NCBI GenBank assembly: GCA_019973155.2
Contig: BPQB01000070.1
Location: 1 to 64,000 of the forward strand
Origin: Phanerochaete sordida
Taxonomy: Eukaryota > Basidiomycota > Agaricomycetes > Polyporales > Phanerochaetaceae
Direction: 5' to 3'
DNA length: 64,000 nt
Of the stretch, positions 1 through 8,168 are shown piece by piece (position 1 is the stretch's first letter; the number at the start of each line of letters is the position of its first letter). The notes below the pieces were generated by a model that was not told where the DNA came from, did not search any database, and saw only the letters and a program-made list of their open reading frames with translations. A program made the position numbers and the translations under genes.

Positions 1-229
1 CTTGAAATTGAAATATGCCAGCCAGTCAATACTGAAAATCCAGCTGGCCACCTCATTACGCACTTGTTCAGCAATAGTATATATAATAGCAATCAAACAC
101 CTCCATGTTGGTGATACAATCAGAGAAGCATGAAACAGGCTAGACACACATTTTGCCAACAAGTTCAATATTCTCTATCTGGCCAATCTATGTTTGATGG
201 GGAATTGTCATCAGTGTCCAGCCTATGGC

Positions 230-580
230 TCATGTAATCCATGTGACTGAATTGTGTGGGAAGCGCTCGTGCTCCGCAAGAGGATTGACGAAGTGCTGGC
301 CCCTGAGAGGGCGCCAGCGGCGGGAGGGCTCAGAGTCGCTATATTGCGCACGCGGGGCATAGGCATGAGCATACGCTCGGGTGTGAGGGGCACCGTACAA
401 ATATGCATACGCAGCGTCCGACAAGCGATTTAAGGGGTTACTATAAGGCATCGTAGGGATGCCGTAGGAGCCGTGGACAGAGTAGTAGGGCATCCCAGGG
501 ACACCGTGGTACATGCCGTGGCTGAAGGGGTGGTCGTCGCGCGAGGCGGGACCGATATGAGGAAAACCGTATGTAGACAT
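230..580 (-). CDS. Small Tyr/Pro/Gly-rich hypothetical protein
   Basis: Single-exon gene of 116 codons. The N-terminal half is rich in Gly, Pro, Tyr and His (GMYHGVPGMPYYSVHGSYG-like spacing) and the C-terminal half is basic and polar. No signal peptide or transmembrane segment is visible, and I recognise no family. The start is chosen because a textbook TATA box (TATAAAAGG on the minus strand, about 629-637) lies about 50 nt upstream of the ATG at 578-580, leaving a short CT-poor leader. The LINE at 850 is inserted about 210 bp upstream of this TATA box and points in the same direction, so distal regulatory sequence of this gene has been displaced by 25 kb. The function is unknown; low-complexity proteins of this kind are often expressed and lineage-specific in mushrooms. 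Confidence 0.6.
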   Translation of the reverse strand: MSTYGFPHIGPASRDDHPFSHGMYHGVPGMPYYSVHGSYGIPTMPYSNPLNRLSDAAYAYLYGAPHTRAYAHAYAPRAQYSDSEPSRRWRPLRGQHFVNPLAEHERFPHNSVTWIT

Positions 581-628
581 GGGGGGTCAAGAGCAAGTAG
601 TGATGAGCCTGAAGGGGGTGCCGGCTGG

Positions 629-637
629 CCTTTTATA
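629..637 (-). promoter_or_regulatory. TATA box of the small Tyr/Pro/Gly-rich gene
   Basis: TATAAAAGG on the minus strand, about 50 nt before the ATG at 580. The match and spacing are close to the canonical core promoter. Confidence 0.6.
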
Positions 638-834
638 CTGCGCAGGCTGAGTCATTTCTGAGGCCCGGGGCCGACAGGGCGCTTCATGAAAAGCCTCCGT
701 GTCCCCCAGAATGTGCTAGAAAGATCGAGGGCATTCTGGTCGCGTCGAGGTTGCGAGGACAGCTTGGGCTGCAGTTGCAGGTCGAGGATCGCGTCGAGTT
801 CGCGTCTGGCACCGCATGAGTCGCGTTGATAGGC

Positions 835-849
835 GCGGAACGCGTCCTC
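835..849. repeat. LINE target-site duplication, left copy
   Basis: GCGGAACGCGTCCTC, identical to 26147-26161. It sits directly against the oligo-T run (850-871) that is the 3' tail of the LINE read on the minus strand. Confidence 0.95.
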
Positions 850-871
850 TTTTTTTTTTTTTTTTTTTTTT
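850..871 (-). repeat. Oligo-A 3' tail of the LINE
   Basis: Twenty-two consecutive T on the plus strand, i.e. A22 at the 3' end of the minus-strand LINE, abutting the 15-bp duplication. This is the signature of target-primed reverse transcription. Confidence 0.93.
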
Positions 872-1040
872 GGTTCTGGTTGTTTTAAGTGCTACCAACG
901 TTGGATAATGTACACCTGAGAAAGAAAATCGAAACAGTTGGAGTTAACCGCGTGGCCCGGCAGGGGCGCGGCGGTCGACAGGGTGCGAAGGCGTTCGCGT
1001 GCGGGCGTGGGGACAGGCCGCGAGGCCCACCCCGCGCAAA

Positions 1041-3693
1041 CTAATTGCTAGACGGGTCCGCCCTTAGTGCGGCGGCGTCATCGGGTTCGCGGTCGGAGTC
1101 GGGCTCCGAGTCAGACTCAAGGTCGAGGGCGTGTGCCCGACGCGGGGGGCGCACATCGGGCGCAGACTCGCCCGGCGGGCCAGGCTGCGCAGCGTCCACC
1201 GACGGGCCTTTCGAGAGGGCACCGGCGGCGCGCAGGACCGCCGTCATCCAGTCGGGAAACTCGGGAGGGGCCTCGCGACCGGCGCGGGCCCGGCGGAGCT
1301 CGGACTCGACCTGGCGCATTGGGTGGCGATGCGCCAGTACCCAGTCGCCGAACGGTGCGCGACTCCGCGCACGCCGCCACTCGCGGTACCAGCGGCGGCG
1401 CGCGGAAGTGAGCTGCACAAAGAAAAGATAAGTGGCCGACTGCCAGTTGGGATCTCCAGCGTCGCGGGCCGGATACACGACCGTGCGGACGTGGTCCATT
1501 AAATCCTGCCACTCAAAGGTGCCGACCAGCGGGTTCAGCGCCAGGAACTCTTCGACCTGGTGAATGTCGACCCGCTGCTCAGCAGCTTGGATTTCGAGCT
1601 GCTTACCCGCAGACTCGAGCTCCAGCCTGCGCGCGCGAGGGAGGCGCGACGGGGGCTGAATGGAGCGTGGGCGCACCCAGTACTCACACTCATACAGTGT
1701 GTGGTCTCGGGTCTCGGGGGCGTCCGTACACAGGCACGTGCGCGGGCCCTCCTTGTTAAACTTCGCGCGGTACTCTCCCGAGGGGTAGTGACCGGTCATG
1801 AATCGCGTGACGCGGGCGTACTGCGCGTTGCTGGCCCCGTAGCGGGACAGGAGGTGGTGCCGTTTGGACGGCACGATCAGCTTGTGCTCCGACTTGCGGA
1901 GGAGGTTGGAGCGTCCGCGGTATTCCACGCTGCCCATCTGTCGGTGCCAGGCGGCGGTGGCCTCCGCGGTCACAATAGAGCGCGCCGCTGCCCACGAGAC
2001 GAACTCCGGCTGCGGGGCAGCTTTCGCCGCCGCGTTCGCAAGGCGGTCGACGTGTTCGTTCATCTGCGTGGCGAACGACCCACATCCACCCCGCTCGACA
2101 TGTGACGGGACCCAGTAGACGTCCACGCGGTGCCGCGGATGGCGGTCGAGGAAGGACTTCACGTGCTGGGACGCGAGGACCGCCTGCCGGGCGGACGGTC
2201 CGTTCCGGCACGCGAAGACCGCGTTCGCAGCTGCGACGTTGTCCACGAAGATGTTCAGTGTGAACGAGTAGTCGCCCGAGGCGCGCAGGGCGGCGGCCTC
2301 CGGGCTCCCCGACCAAGCCTCCCATCCCCGGACGAGGGCTGCGCACCCTCGGCTCAGGGCCATGAGCTCGGCATCATAGACAGTGGCGTGGCCGCAGGCG
2401 CGGCTGCCGTCTCGCAAGGGCAGCGAGGGCATCGGGGCTTTCCACACCGCCCAGCCGGCTCCTGTGGAGGGGCGAGGGCCAACGTCCCGCGCGGCGGCGG
2501 CGCCGCGCTGCCCAGCCGGCACTGCCGAGCCGTCCGTGACCAGAGTCAAGGACCAGGGGTTCTGTATCGCCGCGGTCGTCACGGGAGCGTACTCCTCGCG
2601 GAACCAGCGGCGGAACGACTCGCCGTGCGGGTCCTTTTTGGGGATGCGGGCGCGATCCCGCGGGTACAGAAAGTGGAGCGCCAGCTTGTCGTTGTCCACG
2701 TAGGAGTCAACGAGACGGAAACCCGGGATCGCCACGGGGGCGGTCGCGTTAAACCGCTCGTCACAACGGAAGTACGCCTCGTGGATCCACGTGAGCGGCG
2801 TGTGACGGTCCTTCTTACGCCGCGGCGGGCGGACATACTGCATCTCGACGCGGCCGCGCATGGCGCAGCGATCGAAGACTGCCCGGCCCTTATTTCGCAT
2901 GTAGATCTGGGGCACAATGTTGTGTTCGTTCGGAGCCCACACCTCCGGGAGGTAAGCCCGGAGTGGGTGCCCGCGGTGGAGGGTATGGACCCGGAGGCAT
3001 GCGCGGCGCATGAACTTGTTGACCTGCTCCTTAATCGGGAGCAGGCCCGCGCTCATGTCGAGCGCGCCCACCGGCGTTGTGCGGAACGCGCCCGAAATCC
3101 ACCGCGCTGCGCGCGACTGGGCCTTCTGCATCTCGTCGGCGGCGTACTTCTTGCGTAACCAACGCGGGTGCCACCACAACTGTGCTCCGTAGCACATGAC
3201 TGGGACCACGTTGGAGATGTACAGGCGGCGCTTGTCCTGGGGGGACAAGCCGCGCACCGAGTTCCCGAGCATCCGCAAACTGTTCACGGTGCTGCACGCC
3301 TTGACCGTGTAGTGTCGAATGTGCTCGCGGAAGGATAGCTTGGGGTCGAGGAAGAATCCCAGGTACCGCACCACCTTCCGCGGCCAGATCAGGGTCTCGC
3401 CCCCAGGGGAATACACCTTGACCGGCGGGCCCAACGGGTCGTCGCCGACCCGCTCGCGCCACGGCTTGCGGCCGTTCCGGAAGTGCATCAGCTCGGTCTT
3501 ATCGGCCTCGATACGGAGCCCGACCCTGGTCAGGCACGACGTGAGAGTGGAGGCGGCGTACCCGAGCTTTTGGGTGTTGACCTCCGCCATCGTCATGTGC
3601 GCAGGGACCTCGGCCTTCCTCGAGAAGACGTGCAGAAGGCCGTCGTCCACATAGAATTGGAGGGTGACCCCCGGGAACGCCTCGTTAATGCGC
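1041..3693 (-). pseudogene. LINE ORF2, 3' part: RT catalytic motif, thumb, RNase H, C-terminal zinc knuckle
   Basis: Downstream part of the LINE polyprotein. It begins at the LTR-element junction, a few codons before the RT motif QFYVDDGLL (YVDD at joined residues about 817-820). It continues through the thumb and a long linker to an RNase H domain with visible acidic residues TDGS, YDAELMAL, IFVDN and VDRLANAAAK. It ends with a CLC...H....C knuckle and a Ser/Asp/Arg-rich tail. The frame is the same as the upstream part (20575-22994) once 16,881 bp is removed, so the two pieces are one interrupted ORF of about 1690 codons. It cannot be translated in its present state because the catalytic half has been separated from its start codon. 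Confidence 0.92.
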
Positions 3694-3694
3694 T
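3690..3694. repeat. Target-site duplication of the LTR element, left copy
   Basis: GCGC(T) at 3690-3694, repeated at 20571-20575. The final T is ambiguous because it could equally be the first base of the LTR. A 4-5 bp duplication is normal for Ty3/Gypsy integrases. Confidence 0.8.
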
Positions 3695-4857
3695 ATCGTG
3701 CGTTTATCCTCCCTCAAATACTGGGTAAGTATGAGAAGGGGAAACCGAGTTAGGCGGACTTGACTTTGGTCAGCTTCTGCCTCGGTCGTTCGGGGAGGAA
3801 TATGGACGGGGAGAGAAGACGGAGAGGAGAGGGTTGGAGGGGAAAGGTGTCGCGGAAGGGGAGGAGGGAGTCCAAGAAGATCTACTTACAGGCTATCCTG
3901 TAGCAGACCCAAAGTCCAAGCGTGGGGCACACAAACCAGGTTCTGGACGACGTTCTGGAAACCTAACTACACAGACAAGTCCTGACACAACCTGGGCACG
4001 TTCGGGAACACTGACTACAGGCCAGACACTACCAAGCGCTGCTCGACACCGGGCTACCGTCACCGGACTAGAGCACAACCAAAACGCTGCTCGACACCGG
4101 GCTACCGTCGCCGGACTAGAGCACAAACTACAAGCAGAAACACTCGACACCGGGCTACCGTTGCCGGACTAGAGTGTATGAAACCAAAAGGGCGACCGTA
4201 CAGACACACAAGCACTCGACACTGGGCTACCGTTGCCAGACTAGAGCGCACAACACAGAACGCAACGCGTCTGCCGCAGAACTCGACACCGGGCTACCGT
4301 TGCCGGACTAGAGCTCAAACAGACAACCAGACTACCTCTGGATGCTCGACACTGGTCTACTTGCCAGACTAGAGCACCGCAGAGAGCAAAACACAGGCGT
4401 AACGCTGGGGAACACAACAAACAGGGGGTGAAGCTTGCTCGCAACCGGGAAACACAGGGTAACAAGGGCTTAGATTGCTGGAAGCTCCCCTGGAGACTTA
4501 TAAAGCCTGCCAGAGAGAACGTTCCGCCATATTCTACTACATTCTACACTAATCTACAAGGCCTTCCTGCTATAAGTCCTTAGAGTCCAGGTCCAGGTCC
4601 AAAATCCACAGGGTTCCGGCAAGTTCTACGGTATTCTACCATATTCCCTGCTCTCCCTGACTTAGTCCTCAGCTCCGCTGAGCCCATACTTCGAAGCTTA
4701 GCCTAGAAATGAAGCAAAATACTTACCGCGAGACTAGGCTGCCATTACCGGCCCAGGCCCATTCCCAAAGAGGAGGCGAACTCCCACGCTTTGCTGAGAG
4801 CGCAGAATCAGACTCAAATCATCCATATCTTGTGTCAAACAGTTTTGACGCATGATA
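3695..4857 (-). repeat. 3' LTR of the Gypsy element
   Basis: 1163 bp, offset from the other LTR by exactly 15,713 bp throughout, so no indels separate them. Ends form an imperfect inverted repeat (TATCGTGCG / CGCATGATA, counting the ambiguous T at 3694) rather than a plain TG..CA. It contains a TATA-like TTTATAAG on the minus strand near 4500 and six hairpin-forming 32-bp units at 4042-4374. Confidence 0.95.
4042..4374. repeat. Six dispersed 32-bp hairpin units in the 3' LTR
   Basis: Units start at about 4042, 4090, 4143, 4215, 4282 and 4345. Each reads CTCGACACCGG, a GCTACCGTYG-type loop, then CCGGACTAGAG, so the arms can pair imperfectly (about 8 of 11 positions). Spacers of 16-40 bp are unrelated. 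Unit 6 lacks two loop bases. Confidence 0.85.
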
Positions 4858-4898
4858 TCCGGGGGTCGCTTGAAACTATAACTGTCCCCAGTTGATTC

Positions 4899-7800
4899 CT
4901 AAGAAGAGGATGAGCTTGAGTCTGATTCGTTAGCTTGGTAAGAAGAGCCTCCCTCTGAGTCAGAGATCTCTTCGAACCTGCTACCCGAACCATACTCCTC
5001 GTCGCTCTCAGAGAACCAAGGATCCGTGTCGGAAGCATCCACATCTTGCTCGTCATGGAGACGCTGCATGATGGCTTCGAGATACTCGCTTGACCGAGAC
5101 ACGTAGGGTATGAGCCTGAACGCCGCGAAGGCCTCGCGAGCGACGGTGCCGTCCAGCTCTTGCAGAATGTACGCTCCATTCCGCGTGCGTCTGACAACTT
5201 CGTAGGGTCCTAGGTACCTGTCATGGTGCTTCTCAAGCCCTCCTTCCTTGGCTTTGTTGCGCACCAGCACCAGAGTACCGGGAGGATAGGAATCCCTTAC
5301 AAGTCTGGTCTTGTACCGACGCTCGAACTGGTCCTTTGCCTGAAACCGGTGCTTCTTCAGCGTAGCTGCTGCCTTGGCCAAGTCCTCTGGACGCTTTTCT
5401 AGCTGGCGTAGACGTAGAGCGAGTAGGTCGACAGAGCTCATGCCGCGCTTGAATCCGTCCACAAGGAATGTAGCCTCGGTAAGGTCGAAGGGAAGTGCGG
5501 GGTGGGTACCATGCAGCAGGTAGTACGGGGAGAACCCAGTCTGACGCCTGATCGTGACACGGTCTGCAAAGAAGGCGTGGGGTACGTGCTTCGGCCAGTC
5601 GCTGACCTTGCCGTCGCAAGCCTTAAGAAGCGCTTCACGGATAATGAAATGCCCTCTCTCCACTACTCCGTTGGCCTTGGAGTTATAGGCGGAGATCTTG
5701 ATCTGAGGGATCCCATACTTGTCCATGAGTTCTGAGTACGCTGCCTCTACTTCGCTGCCGTTGTCCGTGACAACTTCGCCTACAGCTCCGTACCGACAAA
5801 GAATCTGCTCCCAGAAGAACTTGGACATGTTCATGGCGTTGCAGGCTTTCAAGGCTCTACCTTCTGCTGCTCCTGACAAGTCATCTCGAGCTGCAGCGAT
5901 ATACCGATAGCCGTGATACCTAGGCATGAACATGACGTCCACGTAGATCTTGAGGAAGATTGTCGAGGGCGTAGAGACGATGATGGGGACTTGGGCCTTT
6001 CGGACACTCCGAATCTGACACTGGTGGCATGAACGGACATGGTGACGTATGTCGTTCCACATGCCGGGCCAGTAGAAACGCTCCTTCATCGTAGCCATGA
6101 CAGCTTCTTCACCACGGTGTCCTAGACCTTCGTGCGCAGCCTTGAGCAGCTCAGTTCGCTTGTGAGGGCGAAAGATAACCTTCGCTGGACCTGAAGCCTT
6201 GTTCCGTCGGAACATAGCGCGTCCACTCACATAGAACTTGAGGGCTCGCTTGACAAAGCGTTGCTTCTCCTGGGTGGTCTCGAACTGAGGGGTCTTCGTG
6301 GTCTGCAGGAAGTGGTAGATGTTTACCAAGTCTTCCTCCTGCTTGCTGCTAGAAACGGCTAAGACTGGCTGGGAAACGGGATCATCTGGCTCGTAGAGGC
6401 TTGACTGGAAGACTCGAATAGTCTGCGTGGGTGACGTGGAGACTAGACGGGCGTACTGAGACAGCTTCTCCATCCATGAGTCGATCTTCTCAGGGATGTA
6501 GAGAGGTATGTCGTCAAGCCAGCTGTCGTCCTCTGAGACAATCTCTTCTCCTTCGCCGAGCTCCTTGCGAGACAGAGCGTCGGGTCCTCGGTGCTTGTCA
6601 GCGGGTACGTGGACTAGGTCAAAGTCGAAGAGAAGGATCCCCTGAATCCAACGGTTGACGGTTGCGTTCGGCTGGAGGTCTGGATCGTTGAGCATGCCCT
6701 TGATGTACTTGGCATCCACCTCCACCACTAGCTTCCTGACGCCAATGATGTACAGGCGGTAGGCTCGCAGGGCTCTGAATAGACCGTACAACTCGAGCTT
6801 AGGCTGGGAATACCGCGCCTCTCTCTCGTTCATGGGGATAGAGCCGTAGCGTGATGGTCTCTTCCTTCCATGGTCATCAAGCTGAGACAGGATGAACCCG
6901 ACAGCTATGATACTAGAGTCAACGGAGAGGATAACTGGCAGGTCAGACTCGTAGTCTATAGGGCGTAGAGCAGGAGGTGAAGTGATAATTCGCTTCAGCT
7001 CCTCGAAGGCTGCTTGACGGCGCTCGTCCCATACAAACTCGCAGTCGTGCCGTACTAGTTCGGCCAGTGGGCGTGCCTTGGCTGAGTAGTTCTCTATCCA
7101 GATGCGCATGGTGCCGCACAGACCTAGAAATCCGCGAACATCCTTGGTAGACTTCAACGGAGGCCAGTTAAGGACCTTGTCTATCCGCTGCGTGTCGGGG
7201 ACTCTGCCTTCTGGAGTACAGAGGTGGCCTATAATCAAGGCCTTCTCCTGGGCTAGTTGCACCTTAGACGGGGCGAACGTTCCACCTGCGTGGCCTACAC
7301 GATGCACGATGCGGTGCACGTCATTGGCGTGTTCCCAGATGAAGCGTCGGATACCAGGGTTCTCCTTCAAGACTTCTGGCCTGCCTTGTGCGTCCTCGTA
7401 ACGACTCTTGGGTCCCTTGATAGGCAAGTCGTCTATGAAGATGTTGGCGAACTCCGGAATCTCCTCTTGCAAGATGAACGACATGCAAGCTTGGAACTCT
7501 GCTGGCGAGTTGGTGAAGCCGGTTGGCAGTGACGTGATCCGAAGGAGACCGAGAGGGGTCAAGAACGCAGTCAGGTCCCTGCTCTTGGGATGCACTTTAC
7601 GTGCGTCGAATCCCCAGTACAAGTCGAAGGCCGTGTAACACGAGCGTCCAGCGAAAGGTTCAACAAAGTTGTCAAGGTTGGGCGGAAGCCCTGCGTCTCG
7701 AATAGTAACCTTGTTCAGCGGCTGGAGGTCGTGAACTATCCTCAGCTTGCCACTTTTCTTGAGAACGCAGAACCATCTCGAACGGTATGACGACTGGCTT

Positions 7801-8168
7801 GACTCGTAAACGCCTGCGTTGATCTTCTCCCGTAGCAAGTCCAACACCTTCTGGTGGATCCCAAGGAGTATGGGTATGTTCTTGAAAGCCCAAGGGACGT
7901 GGGGTACCACCGGGATGATGTACGGGGAGAAATAGTCCTCTCTGAAGGAGCCGCGCTGGCTATCCTCGAAGACGAAGTAGTTCTGGTTCAGCTGGAGAAT
8001 ATGCTGGAACAACTTCAGCTCTTCGGGCCAGAGAAAGCCTTCTGGGTTGAGGTTCATCGAGTCCATGTTTTCCTGAGTCAAACGACCTCCGTCGGGTACA
8101 AAGACGGGCGGCCTAGGCGTCAACGGGGGCAGCGACGCCAACGGGTCTTCAGGAAACTTGCGGATAAC
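4899..8168 (-). CDS. Gypsy pol: reverse transcriptase, RNase H, integrase
   Basis: Open frame of about 1090 codons running from directly after an in-frame TGA (8169-8171) to the TAG at 4899. There is no usable ATG near the beginning; the first NTG is a TTG at 8141, so it is presumably expressed as part of a polyprotein. Visible domains: RT at about residues 100-270 (RIVHDLQPLN, FIDDLPIKG with F-I-D-D in place of Y-x-D-D near 234); RNase H with ILSVDSS and GPDALSRK near 410-530; integrase with the HHCC finger (HEGLGHRGEE ... CHQC) and catalytic D, D, E in YVDVMFMP, VTDNGSEV and NGVVERGH; and a GPY/F-type module (YLGPYEVVRRTRNGAYIL). The acidic Ser-rich tail shows no chromodomain. The frame contains no internal stops, so it may be functional if the TGA can be bypassed. 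Confidence 0.9.
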   Translation of the reverse strand, partial: VIRKFPEDPLASLPPLTPRPPVFVPDGGRLTQENMDSMNLNPEGFLWPEELKLFQHILQLNQNYFVFEDSQRGSFREDYFSPYIIPVVPHVPWAFKNIPILLGIHQKVLDLLREKINAGVYESSQSSYRSRWFCVLKKSGKLRIVHDLQPLNKVTIRDAGLPPNLDNFVEPFAGRSCYTAFDLYWGFDARKVHPKSRDLTAFLTPLGLLRITSLPTGFTNSPAEFQACMSFILQEEIPEFANIFIDDLPIKGPKSRYEDAQGRPEVLKENPGIRRFIWEHANDVHRIVHRVGHAGGTFAPSKVQLAQEKALIIGHLCTPEGRVPDTQRIDKVLNWPPLKSTKDVRGFLGLCGTMRIWIENYSAKARPLAELVRHDCEFVWDERRQAAFEELKRIITSPPALRPIDYESDLPVILSVDSSIIAVGFILSQLDDHGRKRPSRYGSIPMNEREARYSQPKLELYGLFRALRAYRLYIIGVRKLVVEVDAKYIKGMLNDPDLQPNATVNRWIQGILLFDFDLVHVPADKHRGPDALSRKELGEGEEIVSEDDSWLDDIPLYIPEKIDSWMEKLSQYARLVSTSPTQTIRVFQSSLYEPDDPVSQPVLAVSSSKQEEDLVNIYHFLQTTKTPQFETTQEKQRFVKRALKFYVSGRAMFRRNKASGPAKVIFRPHKRTELLKAAHEGLGHRGEEAVMATMKERFYWPGMWNDIRHHVRSCHQCQIRSVRKAQVPIIVSTPSTIFLKIYVDVMFMPRYHGYRYIAAARDDLSGAAEGRALKACNAMNMSKFFWEQILCRYGAVGEVVTDNGSEVEAAYSELMDKYGIPQIKISAYNSKANGVVERGHFIIREALLKACDGKVSDWPKHVPHAFFADRVTIRRQTGFSPYYLLHGTHPALPFDLTEATFLVDGFKRGMSSVDLLALRLRQLEKRPEDLAKAAATLKKHRFQAKDQFERRYKTRLVRDSYPPGTLVLVRNKAKEGGLEKHHDRYLGPYEVVRRTRNGAYILQELDGTVAREAFAAFRLIPYVSRSSEYLEAIMQRLHDEQDVDASDTDPWFSESDEEYGSGSRFEEISDSEGGSSYQANESDSSSSSS

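Noticed and set aside
1045..3158. Plus-strand frames opposite the LINE ORF2 (up to 342 codons)
   Set aside because: Antisense shadows of the RT/RNase H region, which has clear family motifs on the minus strand.
4042..4374. CRISPR-like array in the LTR
   Set aside because: Repeats are imperfect hairpins in a eukaryotic LTR with uneven spacers and are duplicated in both LTRs; there are no cas genes and this is a fungal genome.
3834..4465. Small frames inside the LTRs (for example 112 and 85 codons), identical in both copies
   Set aside because: They arise from the repeated hairpin units, lie on both strands, and have no leader or motif.
8139..8141. Independent start of pol at 8141
   Set aside because: The codon is TTG, not ATG. 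The frame continues upstream to the TGA at 8169-8171, so it is not an initiation site on this evidence.
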